From contig NZ_LMLP01000019.1 of NCBI RefSeq assembly GCF_001421965.1, positions 186,001 through 250,000 of the forward strand: 64,000 nucleotides of DNA. The letters run 5' to 3'. The DNA comes from Sphingomonas sp. Leaf67. Lineage in GTDB: Bacteria > Pseudomonadota > Alphaproteobacteria > Sphingomonadales > Sphingomonadaceae. A model generated the notes under the pieces. That model saw only the letters and a list, made by a program, of their open reading frames with translations. It was not told where the DNA came from and did not search any database. Position numbers and translations under genes: made by a program. Positions 1-7,765 of the stretch are shown here, piece by piece (position 1 is the first letter of the stretch; each line of letters begins with the position of its first letter).

Positions 1-41
1 GCCATGGCCTGCGCCATGGCCCAAGCGAGCAGCGCGGGCAT
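1..41 (-). CDS. 5' end of a gene coupled to the DUF459 gene (partial)
   Basis: On the minus strand an ATG at 41-39 overlaps the TAA stop of the DUF459 hydrolase gene by one base (TAATG), the usual arrangement for translational coupling. Only 13 codons fit before the window edge, reading MPALLAWAMAQAM. This hydrophobic start would suit a signal peptide or membrane anchor. The product cannot be identified. The call rests only on the overlap geometry and the open frame. Confidence 0.4.
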   Translation of the reverse strand, partial: MPALLAWAMAQAM

Positions 42-1057
42 TAGTTGCCGCTCCCGGTCGGCTTCGCCGCCAGCGCGGGGCGGCCGGCGGCCTGTCGCAC
101 CCGCTCGGCATAGCGCCGCAGGTCGGCAGCGACGCCGTTCGTCAGCCGCTGATACCCGACACCGATCATGTGCAGCCCGTCGCCGGTCCGCATCAGGGCA
201 GGCTTGCCGGTTTTCAGGTCGGGCAGATAGGCGTTGTACTTGCCCTCCGCATCTAGCGTCAGCGGCCGCGAATCGATGAACGGCACGCCCAGACGACGCA
301 TATGCTCCTCGTAGAACGAGTCCATCGCTTGCATATCCGCATCCAGTTGCGCATCCCGCATCACCGGCAACCCCACCCAGTAGACGACTGCGCCGGACGA
401 ACGCACCGCCGCCACGAACTTGTCGACGCGATCGCCAATGAACTGTTTCCAGCCATCGCTCATCAACGGATGGAGATGCCCGTCGGCGAACACCGCCTGA
501 TTGTCGTTCGCGCCGAAGCTGATGACCGCCGCGTCGACCGGTTGCTGTCGCAACTGTTCACGGGCACGCTGTTCGAGGTCGAGGGTGCGATAGCGGGTGA
601 AACCAGTGGCTTCCTTGGCGAACTTCAGAACCTCGAACCCGTCGCTCTTTGGTAACTGCCGGTACAGCGCATCCCAGATGCCATTGCCGAAACTGTCGCC
701 GAACACGCCGACCCGCAGCACGCCGTCCCGCCGCATCCGGTCTATCACGCGCGGGTCGAGCGGGCTGTCGACGGTGCGGGCGTTTGCCGAAGGCGGTATT
801 GCCGCCGGCGCGACGGTATCGCGCCCGGTAGAGGATGCGCCGGGGGCCAGTGGCGGCGTCGGTGAGGTCGTCGGTGCGGGCGCGTCGGGCAACTCGATCC
901 GCCCCTGCCCGGCGAAGGACAGCCCGACCACGAACCCCGCGATCAGACCAAGGACGAGGACCGCCATCCGGTCCCCCAGCCACCACAGTCTGGAATCCGT
1001 CGCGCGAGAGACAGCAGTCACGTTCGATACTCGTTCAGGTAAGAAATAGGCGCGCAT
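41..1057 (-). CDS. Membrane-anchored SGNH hydrolase, DUF459 family
   Basis: Predicted periplasmic or outer-face SGNH/GDSL-type esterase. A single hydrophobic segment lies at about residues 31-48, followed by a Pro/Ala/Thr-rich linker and then the SGNH core. Block I is GVFGDSFGNG with the nucleophile Ser near residue 122, the Asn block is FGANDNQ, and the C-terminal catalytic pair is in DGLHMIGVGY. DUF459 proteins occur near O-acyltransferases and are thought to work on acylated cell-surface glycans; the substrate here is unknown. The start is uncertain. ATG 1057 gives 338 aa with a short cytoplasmic leader, while ATG 967 has a better GGGGGA ribosome-binding site and would begin directly at the membrane segment. 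Confidence 0.8.
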   Translation of the reverse strand: MRAYFLPERVSNVTAVSRATDSRLWWLGDRMAVLVLGLIAGFVVGLSFAGQGRIELPDAPAPTTSPTPPLAPGASSTGRDTVAPAAIPPSANARTVDSPLDPRVIDRMRRDGVLRVGVFGDSFGNGIWDALYRQLPKSDGFEVLKFAKEATGFTRYRTLDLEQRAREQLRQQPVDAAVISFGANDNQAVFADGHLHPLMSDGWKQFIGDRVDKFVAAVRSSGAVVYWVGLPVMRDAQLDADMQAMDSFYEEHMRRLGVPFIDSRPLTLDAEGKYNAYLPDLKTGKPALMRTGDGLHMIGVGYQRLTNGVAADLRRYAERVRQAAGRPALAAKPTGSGN

Positions 1058-1564
1058 CGCAGCGCGCGGGTGATGCGATGCGCGTACCCCGTCCCGCAAA
1101 TCCCGGCAAGCCGACCCAGCGCGACCCAACCGGCAGACCGGGCGATTGATCGTCGCAGAGACTAGCTGGACGACGGTGGGGAATAGTGCGTTGGTCGAAA
1201 AGAACCGATGAATGCGCGGCGAAATCCATGGCTAGTGCTGGTTTGCAGCGGGTCGGAAAGCGGCATGCGCTATACTAGGCCAACCGTTAATGGGTGTTCG
1301 GTCGACGTCGACCGACGACGCCGTCGGATCTACGCAAACCGTCCGATCGGCTATTTCCCAATCGCGCAACGCCCCGGTCCGGCATATCCAGTACATCCCG
1401 GTTGAGCCGGAACCGCAGAATAAACGATAGCAACGTACTGATAATCCAATATCAATTCGCCATCCATTCGATGCTTTTCGATATGGGACCAAATCAACAG
1501 GGGTACGTGAAACCGTCGGGCCGATTGTGATAACAGTGTCGGGAATTGGGTTGGGGAACTGGAA
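1058..1564. other. Divergent intergenic region
   Basis: About 500 bases between two divergently transcribed hydrolase genes with no convincing coding sequence. It should hold both promoters. The stretch 1400-1500 is noticeably richer in A+T than the surrounding genes, as expected for a promoter region. The only discrete structure found is an 18-bp perfect palindrome, listed separately. Confidence 0.6.
1298..1315. promoter_or_regulatory. 18-bp perfect palindrome, candidate operator
   Basis: The sequence from 1298 to 1315 is identical to its own reverse complement, with half-site TCGGTCGAC. It lies 250 bases upstream of the secreted SGNH hydrolase gene, in the divergent intergenic region. An uninterrupted palindrome of this size outside a gene fits a binding site for a dimeric repressor. 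No regulator gene is adjacent, so the assignment is inference only. Confidence 0.35.
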
Positions 1565-2791
1565 ATGAGGATGTGCAAGTTACTGGGCGCGGCCGTTGCA
1601 CTGGCGACGGTGGCGATGCCGGTGCATGCCGCACCGTGGGTCGCGGGTTGGACGACGTCGCCGATCAAACGGAGTGCCGAACAGGGCCTGATCGACGCGC
1701 AATATCGCGGCGCGACGGTGCGGCAGGTGGTCCGGGTGACGATCGCTGGACGGGCGGTGCGGGTGCGATTCTCGAACCGGTTCGGCGCGACGCCGTTGCG
1801 CATCGCCGGTGCCAGCATTGCGCTGGCGACCGGTCCGGCTGCCGCGTCGATCCGTGACGGTAGCGACCGGGCGTTGACGTTCGGTGGCAGGGCGATGGTC
1901 GAAATCCCGCCGGGGGCCGACTTCTGGTCCGATCCGGTCGCGTTGCCGGTAACGGCACTCGCCGATCTGGCGATCAGCACTCGCTTCACCGACCTGCCGC
2001 TACAACAGACCGGCCATCCGGGCGCGCGGACCCGCAGTTGGATCGCGCAAGGCGAACGGCTGTCCGATGTCGCCTTTGCCGGTGCGGTGCCGGTCGAGCG
2101 ATGGTTCCAGATCGCGGCGGTCGAAGTCGATGCCGCGCCGACCGCGCGCGCCATCGTCGCGCTGGGCGATTCGATCACCGACGGGTACGGCGTGAAGGAC
2201 GGTGGTAACCAGCGCTGGACCGATGGCCTTGCCAGACGACTCGCGGCGAACCGGGCGACGCGTGAGGTGGCGGTGCTGAACCACGGGATCGGCGGCAATT
2301 GCCTGCTGATCGAATGCCTCGGCCCCAACGCGCTGTCGCGGTTCGACAGCGACGTGCTGAGCCAGCCCGGCGCGCGCTACCTGATCCTGCTCGAAGGGAT
2401 CAACGATCTGGGCGGCTTGGCGCGCGAAAAGCCGGCGAGTGCCGACGAGCGACGCGCGCATGTCGACCGGATGATCGCCGGCTATGCGCAGGTCGTCGCC
2501 CGCGCCCGTGCCAAGGGGCTGAAGGTCATCGGCGGCACGGTAATGCCGTTCATGGGCAACGAATATTACCACCCCGATGCGGCGGCCGAGGGTTCGCGGC
2601 AGGCGGTCAATGCGTGGATCCGTACGGCGGGCAATTTCGACGCGGTGATCGATTTCGACCGCATCGTTCGCGATCCTACCCAGCCCGACCGGCTGTTGCC
2701 GGCATATGACCTGGGCGACCATTTGCATCCGTCGACGGCGGGGTATCAGGCGATGGCTGATGCCGTCCCGCTGGCATTGTTCGCGAGGTGA
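1565..2791 (+). CDS. Secreted SGNH/GDSL-type esterase
   Basis: A 408-aa exported hydrolase. A signal peptide at residues 1-22 ends in VHA. An N-terminal beta-rich domain (about 25-190) precedes an SGNH catalytic domain with block I LGDSITDGYG near residue 200, a GIGGN oxyanion block, an EGINDL block and a C-terminal DHLHPSTAGY carrying the catalytic Asp/His. This architecture is seen in family members that deacylate plant or bacterial polysaccharides; the substrate is not evident. GGGGAACTGGA precedes the ATG. The last codons overlap the GTG start of the following dioxygenase gene (GTGA), so the two are probably translated together. Confidence 0.85.
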   Translation: MRMCKLLGAAVALATVAMPVHAAPWVAGWTTSPIKRSAEQGLIDAQYRGATVRQVVRVTIAGRAVRVRFSNRFGATPLRIAGASIALATGPAAASIRDGSDRALTFGGRAMVEIPPGADFWSDPVALPVTALADLAISTRFTDLPLQQTGHPGARTRSWIAQGERLSDVAFAGAVPVERWFQIAAVEVDAAPTARAIVALGDSITDGYGVKDGGNQRWTDGLARRLAANRATREVAVLNHGIGGNCLLIECLGPNALSRFDSDVLSQPGARYLILLEGINDLGGLAREKPASADERRAHVDRMIAGYAQVVARARAKGLKVIGGTVMPFMGNEYYHPDAAAEGSRQAVNAWIRTAGNFDAVIDFDRIVRDPTQPDRLLPAYDLGDHLHPSTAGYQAMADAVPLALFAR

Positions 2792-3453
2792 CATCGACGC
2801 TCGATCACGACGGCGCGATGCTGCTGCCGGGTGCGGCGGCGAGCGTCCTGCCGGCGATCGAGGCGGCGCTCAACACGGTGCCGATCGAACGTGCGGGCGT
2901 GCGGCTGCACGGCGTTGCGGCACTGCGCTACCTGTTGGCACCGGGCGGCGCGATCGGTGCGGTCGCGGGCGATGTGCTCGGGCCTGAATCCCGGCCCGTC
3001 CGCGCGCTGCTGTTCGACAAGTCGGCGGCGACCAACTGGGCGCTCGGCTGGCATCAGGACCGGACGATCGTGGTGCGCGAACGGCGCGATGTGGCGGGTT
3101 TCGGTCCGTGGACCGTCAAACAGGGGTTGCAGCATGTCGCCCCGCCCTTCGCGCTGCTCGAAACCATGGTGACGTTGCGGGTTCATCTCGATCCGGTTCC
3201 GGTCGATAACGCACCGCTGCTGGTCGCGCTCGGGTCGCACAAGCTCGGGCGTATCGCGGAGAGCGCGGTGGAGGGGGTCGTCGGTGCCAGCAGCATCCTT
3301 GCCTGTCTCGCGCGACGTGGCGATATCTGGCTCTATGCGACGCCGATCCTGCATGCGTCCGACGCCGCCATGCGTCCGGCCCGACGGCGGGTGTTGCAGG
3401 TCGATTTCGCCGCGCAGCCGCTTCCCGGCGGATTGGCGTGGCTGGGCGTCTGA
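2788..3453 (+). CDS. Phytanoyl-CoA dioxygenase (PhyH)-family protein
   Basis: A 221-aa probable Fe(II)/2-oxoglutarate-dependent oxygenase. The metal triad can be read as His89 and Asp91 in WHQD plus His189 in ILHAS. The run of arginines 199-201 just after it would supply the 2-oxoglutarate carboxylate ligand. The protein is short for the family but complete. It starts with GTG at 2788, overlapping the stop codon of the preceding esterase gene by four bases. Bacterial PhyH relatives hydroxylate very varied small molecules, so the substrate cannot be given. Confidence 0.75.
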   Translation: MTSTLDHDGAMLLPGAAASVLPAIEAALNTVPIERAGVRLHGVAALRYLLAPGGAIGAVAGDVLGPESRPVRALLFDKSAATNWALGWHQDRTIVVRERRDVAGFGPWTVKQGLQHVAPPFALLETMVTLRVHLDPVPVDNAPLLVALGSHKLGRIAESAVEGVVGASSILACLARRGDIWLYATPILHASDAAMRPARRRVLQVDFAAQPLPGGLAWLGV

Positions 3454-3512
3454 CCCTTGGCGCAAGCGGGAGCGCCCCCCATGTGCGGCGCGAACCAATC
3501 GGAGCCTGCTTC

Positions 3513-4205
3513 ATGATCGACCTGCACTACTGGCCGACGCCCAATGGCCACAAGATCACGCTCTTCCTTGAGGAAGCGGGGCTGCCGTACACCATTCATC
3601 CGGTCGACATCGCCAATGGCGAGCAGTTCCGCCCGGAGTTCCTGGCCATCGCACCCAATAACCGGATGCCGGCGATCGTCGATCACGAACCGGCGGGCGG
3701 CGGCGGCCCACTGGCGATCTTCGAATCGGGTGCGATCCTGCTGTATCTGGCGGAAAAGACCGGCCGGTTCCTGCCCGCCGACCTGCCGGGGCGCTATGAC
3801 GCGATCCAGTGGCTGATGTGGCAGATGGGCGGGCTGGGACCGATGGCCGGGCAGAACCTGCATTTCAACGTCTACGCGCCCGAAAAGATTCCCTATGCGC
3901 AGGATCGCTATATCCGCGAAACGGCGCGGCTGTACGGGGTGCTCGACAAGCGGCTGGCCGACCGATCGTTCGTCGCGGGCGACTATTCGATCGCCGACAT
4001 GGCCGCCTATCCATGGATCGTGCCGCACGAAGCGCAGGGGCAAAAGCTGGACGACTTCCCCCATCTGAAGCGCTGGTTCGATACGATCGCCGCGCGTCCA
4101 GCGACCGTTGCCGCCTATGAGAAGGGCAAGTCGGTCGGCTACCGCGAGCAGCCGATGACCGACGAACAGCGTCGCGTGCTGTTCGGCAAGCCGGCTACAA
4201 GCTGA
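3513..4205 (+). CDS. Glutathione S-transferase-like disulfide-bond oxidoreductase (YfcG type)
   Basis: A 230-aa cytosolic protein. The N-terminal thioredoxin-like glutathione-binding domain (about 1-85) has LHYWPTPNGHK at its start, the cis-proline in NNRMPAI and the glutathione-gamma-Glu contact in FESGAIL. An all-helical C-terminal domain follows, with the SIADMAAYPW motif that caps the GST fold. The Asn/Thr in the first loop instead of Tyr or Cys matches the Ure2p/YfcG branch, whose members reduce disulfides with glutathione. An in-frame extension to 3438 is possible but the ATG at 3513 matches the family start. Confidence 0.85.
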   Translation: MIDLHYWPTPNGHKITLFLEEAGLPYTIHPVDIANGEQFRPEFLAIAPNNRMPAIVDHEPAGGGGPLAIFESGAILLYLAEKTGRFLPADLPGRYDAIQWLMWQMGGLGPMAGQNLHFNVYAPEKIPYAQDRYIRETARLYGVLDKRLADRSFVAGDYSIADMAAYPWIVPHEAQGQKLDDFPHLKRWFDTIAARPATVAAYEKGKSVGYREQPMTDEQRRVLFGKPATS

Positions 4206-4322
4206 GCGAGCGTTGCGACAAACTGCGACAAAAAGGTGCCGCGGCGACATAGGCTGACGACAAGTCGCGGCGATACGGGGGCATCATTTACCGGGGTTGC
4301 CCCCGTTTTCGAAAGGTTCGTC

Positions 4323-4886
4323 ATGCGATCGTTCATCATTGCCGCTTCTTTGGCCGCCATCGCCCTGCCCGGCATGGCGTTCGCCGCACAGACCCCGCCG
4401 CCCGGTCCCGACCGCGTCGTCACCCGCGCCGATGCAATGGCCCGCGCCGACCAGCGCTTCGACGCGCTGGACACCGACCGCGACGGCAAGATCAGCGCGA
4501 CCGAACGTGCCGTCGCGGCAGGTCCGGCCGGCGAGGACGGAGCACGCCGTCGTGGTGGTGGGCGGATGCTCGAACGGGCCGATGCGAACCGCGACGGCGT
4601 CGTCACCCGCGGCGAGTTCCGCGCGATGGCCGCTGCGGGCTTCGACCGGCAGGACGTCAACCGCGACGGCAAGGTCGATGCGACCGAACGCCGTCAGGGG
4701 CGCGAACAGCGGATGAGCCGGCAGGGACAGCAGGGCGGCACCATCACCCGCGCGGCGTTTCAGGCGCGCGCGCTCGCCCGGTTCGAGCGCATGGACGTGA
4801 ACAAGGACGGGCAAATCGATCCGGCCGAACGCTTCATGGCGCGTGAAAAGCGGATGCAGCGCCGCGCGCCGCATATCGCCGGCTGA
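4323..4886 (+). CDS. Secreted EF-hand calcium-binding protein
   Basis: A 187-aa exported protein. The signal peptide at residues 1-22 ends in AFA. Four EF-hand loops are readable: DTDRDGKISATE, DANRDGVVTRGE, DVNRDGKVDATE and DVNKDGQIDPAE, all with acidic residues at positions 1, 3, 5 and 12 or close equivalents. The linkers are rich in Arg, Gln and Gly. AAAGG precedes the ATG. It lies just upstream of an OmpR/EnvZ-like pair, an arrangement that suggests, but does not prove, a calcium or envelope-stress link. A strong hairpin follows the gene. Confidence 0.85.
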   Translation: MRSFIIAASLAAIALPGMAFAAQTPPPGPDRVVTRADAMARADQRFDALDTDRDGKISATERAVAAGPAGEDGARRRGGGRMLERADANRDGVVTRGEFRAMAAAGFDRQDVNRDGKVDATERRQGREQRMSRQGQQGGTITRAAFQARALARFERMDVNKDGQIDPAERFMAREKRMQRRAPHIAG

Positions 4887-4892
4887 TCTCAT

Positions 4893-4931
4893 GCCGGACG
4901 GCGGGTGTCGCCCGCCGTCCGGCGTTCCTTT
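4893..4931 (+). terminator. Rho-independent terminator after the EF-hand gene
   Basis: A 13-bp perfect stem (left arm 4893-4905, right arm 4911-4923) with a five-base loop is followed by GTTCCTTT. It starts six bases after the EF-hand stop codon, so the downstream two-component genes probably have their own promoter or depend on read-through. Confidence 0.75.
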
Positions 4932-4951
4932 CAGGAGCTTGTGCGCCTAGC

Positions 4952-5680
4952 ATGTCCGACATGGCCGATATCCCGCACCTCCTGCTGGTCGACGACGAAC
5001 GATCGATCCGCGAACCGCTTGCCCAATATCTGACCAAACAGGGGTTCCGCGTGACCCAGGCGGGCGATGCCGAGGGCGCGCGGGCGCGGCTCAATGCCTA
5101 TGCCATCGACCTCGCCATCCTCGATATCATGATGCCGGGCGAGGACGGGCTGTCGCTGTGCCGCCATATCCGCGAGACCAGCGAAACCCCGGTCATCCTG
5201 CTGACGGCGCGCACGGAGGAGACCGACCGGATCGTCGGGCTGGAAATGGGAGCCGACGATTATGTCGTGAAGCCCTTTTCCCCGCGCGAACTGGCGGCAC
5301 GGGTCAAGGTGGTGTTGCGGCGTACCGCCGGCGGTACGGTCCGGCAACACGCCCCGGAGGCGGGGTCGTTCGCCTTTGCCGGTTGGGTGCTGAAGACCGG
5401 GGAACGGGCGCTGGTCGATCGCGAGGGCGTGTCGGTGCCGCTGTCGACCGGCGAGTATAACCTGCTTCATGCGCTGGTGACGCGCCCGAGGCAGGTGCTG
5501 ACCCGCGACCAGTTGCTCGACCTGACCCAAGGGCGCGAGGCCGCCGCCTTCGACCGGGCGATCGACAATCAGGTCAGCCGGTTGCGCAAGAAGATCGAGA
5601 CCGATGTCCGCAACCCGGAGATCATCAAGACCGTCTGGGGCGGTGGTTACACGCTGTCAGCCGAGGTGACGCGCCTGTGA
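4952..5680 (+). CDS. OmpR/PhoB-family response regulator
   Basis: A 242-aa DNA-binding regulator. The receiver domain (about 8-125) has the acidic pair DDE, the phosphoacceptor Asp in LAILDIMMPG, Thr in LLTART and Lys in VVKPFSPREL. A winged-helix Trans_reg_C domain (about 140-235) ends in the recognition region RLRKKIETD and the wing KTVWGGGYTL. The gene overlaps the partner kinase gene by four bases (GTGA), so they form one operon. A second ATG three codons in is an alternative start. Target genes are unknown; the EF-hand gene just upstream is a candidate. Confidence 0.9.
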   Translation: MSDMADIPHLLLVDDERSIREPLAQYLTKQGFRVTQAGDAEGARARLNAYAIDLAILDIMMPGEDGLSLCRHIRETSETPVILLTARTEETDRIVGLEMGADDYVVKPFSPRELAARVKVVLRRTAGGTVRQHAPEAGSFAFAGWVLKTGERALVDREGVSVPLSTGEYNLLHALVTRPRQVLTRDQLLDLTQGREAAAFDRAIDNQVSRLRKKIETDVRNPEIIKTVWGGGYTLSAEVTRL

Positions 5681-7023
5681 GGCGGCTATGGCCGACGAGC
5701 CTGCCCGGCCAGATCGCGCTGCTGGTTGCGGTCGCGCTGTTCGTTGCGCAGGCACTCAATTTTGCGCTGCTGCTGCGCGAGCGGCGTGCATTTCGCTTTG
5801 CCGAGATCACCTTGCCTGCGGTCACCCGTTTGATCGACGCGGCCGAGCGGACGACCGCGCCGCGCCGGATGGCCGGCGAGGACCGGATGCGCGGCGTCCG
5901 GCTGGTTACCAACCGGGTGCCGCCGCTGCGTGGTGAAGCCGAAACCGATGTCGAGCAGGCGATCCGGGGGGGCTTTGCCGATGCCGGTATCCGCGTCGGG
6001 CACATTGCGGCGCGCATCCGCCCGATCGACGAGGCCGAGATTCGCGAGCGCGGTATTGCCGGACGGCGGGCCGAGCGGTTGCGGCGGATGGGCGCGGTGC
6101 TCGACGCGGCGGTCGAACTGCCTGGGCGCGGCTGGCTGGTGTCGCATACGCCGTGGCCGATGGCCGAGCGCGGGCTGTTGTGGCAGCTGCTGGCGCAGAC
6201 CTTCATCCTCTACGTCATCGTCCTGTTGCCGGTGTTGTGGATCGGACGCCGGATCGCCAAGCCGCTACGACAGCTGGCGGTGGCGGCGCGGGCGTTTCAT
6301 CCTGCCCGTCCCCTGCCCGCGATCGAGCCGTCGGGGCCGCAGGACGTGCGGCTGCTGATCTCCGCCTTTATCGACCTGGGGCAGCGGGTGAATGCGATGG
6401 TCGATGAGAAGGACCGGATGCTGGGCGCGATCGGCCATGATCTGCGCACGCCGCTCGCCGCGCTTCGCGTCCGGATCGAGTCGGTAGAGGACGATACCGA
6501 CCGCACGCGCATGGCGGAAACGATCGACGAGATGAACGCGACGCTCGACGATATCCTGTCGCTGGCGCGGCTCGGCCGACCGAGCGAGGCGGCGACCGAT
6601 GTCGACGTGGCCGCGCTGGTCGATGCGGTGGTCGACGATTTCCGCGACCTTGGCCATGACGTCGATTTCGTCGAAGCGGCGCGCGTGCCGCTGCATCTGC
6701 GCCCCAATCTGATGCGGCGGGCGGTGCGCAACCTGATCGAGAATGCCATCAAATATGCCGGGGCGGCGGAAGTGCGGGTCGAAACGGGCGCGCAAGCCGT
6801 GACGATCGTCGTCGCCGATCGGGGGCCGGGCATCCCGGTCGACCGGCTGGACGCCGTGTTCGATCCGTTCATCCGGCTGGAAACGTCGCGCAACCGCGAT
6901 ACCGGCGGCATCGGTCTGGGGCTGGCACTGGCGCGGGCGATCGTTCGGGATGCCGGTGGCGAGATCGCGCTGGCCAACCGCGACGGCGGCGGGTTGAACG
7001 CGACGATCCGCTTGCCGCGCTGA
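5677..7023 (+). CDS. Sensor histidine kinase (EnvZ-like, HAMP-HisKA-HATPase)
   Basis: A 448-aa inner-membrane kinase, cognate to the regulator just upstream. Membrane segments at about residues 11-33 and 168-190 enclose a periplasmic sensor region of some 130 residues. A HAMP linker follows and then HisKA with the phosphoacceptor His254 in GHDLRTPL. The ATPase has an N box in NLIENAIKYA, G1 in DRGPGIP, an F box DPFIR and G2 GIGLGLALA. It starts with GTG at 5677 inside the regulator stop codon. The signal is not identifiable. Confidence 0.9.
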   Translation: MRRLWPTSLPGQIALLVAVALFVAQALNFALLLRERRAFRFAEITLPAVTRLIDAAERTTAPRRMAGEDRMRGVRLVTNRVPPLRGEAETDVEQAIRGGFADAGIRVGHIAARIRPIDEAEIRERGIAGRRAERLRRMGAVLDAAVELPGRGWLVSHTPWPMAERGLLWQLLAQTFILYVIVLLPVLWIGRRIAKPLRQLAVAARAFHPARPLPAIEPSGPQDVRLLISAFIDLGQRVNAMVDEKDRMLGAIGHDLRTPLAALRVRIESVEDDTDRTRMAETIDEMNATLDDILSLARLGRPSEAATDVDVAALVDAVVDDFRDLGHDVDFVEAARVPLHLRPNLMRRAVRNLIENAIKYAGAAEVRVETGAQAVTIVVADRGPGIPVDRLDAVFDPFIRLETSRNRDTGGIGLGLALARAIVRDAGGEIALANRDGGGLNATIRLPR

Positions 7024-7069
7024 CCGCCCGAGAAACGAAATACGGTACCGCGACGTTGTGCGCTGAACG

Positions 7070-7765
7070 ATGATCAAAGTAGCCAGCTACAACATGCGCA
7101 AGGCGATCGGCACCGATCGTCGCCGGATGCCCGAACGGACGCTGGAGGTGCTGCGCGAGATCGATGCCGATATCATCGCGTTACAGGAATGCGACCGGCG
7201 GCTGGGCGAACGCGCCGGCGTGATTACGGCCCATCTGCTGGACGAACACAGCCCATGGGTCGCGGTGCCGCTGGCGATCCGGGCCCAGTCGATGGGATGG
7301 CATGGCAACGCCCTGCTGGTACGCAAGGACGCGACGGTCAGCGGCCCGCGACGGATCGATATCCCCGCACTCGAACCGCGCGGGGCGGTGCGCGCCGATG
7401 TGACCACCCATGGCGTAACGCTGCGGGTGGTCGGCATGCATCTCGACCTGTCGGGGCTTTGGCGGCGCAAGCAGGCCCATGCGATCCTGAGCGAGGTCGA
7501 GGACTGTACGCCGAAACTGCCGAGCGTGCTGATGGGCGACCTGAACGAATGGACGCCGCGTTCGGGGTGTCTGCGCGATTTCGGACGGACGCATTGCTTT
7601 GCAGAGACCGGTCCCAGCTTTCACGCGCGCCATCCGGTCGGTCGGCTCGACCGGATCATGGTGTCGGGCGAGTTGAAGATCATCGACGCCGGCGTCCATC
7701 ACAGTGCGGCCGCGCGCAAGGCGTCCGACCATCTGCCGATCTGGGCGACGCTCGCGCCGGCATGA
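7070..7765 (+). CDS. Endonuclease/exonuclease/phosphatase (EEP) family protein
   Basis: A 231-aa metal-dependent phosphodiesterase with the EEP fold. Catalytic motifs are SYNMRKAIG at the N-terminus, the metal-binding Glu in ALQECDRR, GMHLDLSG, MGDLNEW (Asp/Asn pair), LDRIMV and the terminal SDHLPIW with the catalytic Asp-His. There is no signal peptide, so it is probably cytosolic. The family covers DNases, phosphoinositide phosphatases and sphingomyelinases. Coupling through ATGA to a patatin-like lipase favours a lipid-related substrate, but this is inference. Confidence 0.8.
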   Translation: MIKVASYNMRKAIGTDRRRMPERTLEVLREIDADIIALQECDRRLGERAGVITAHLLDEHSPWVAVPLAIRAQSMGWHGNALLVRKDATVSGPRRIDIPALEPRGAVRADVTTHGVTLRVVGMHLDLSGLWRRKQAHAILSEVEDCTPKLPSVLMGDLNEWTPRSGCLRDFGRTHCFAETGPSFHARHPVGRLDRIMVSGELKIIDAGVHHSAAARKASDHLPIWATLAPA

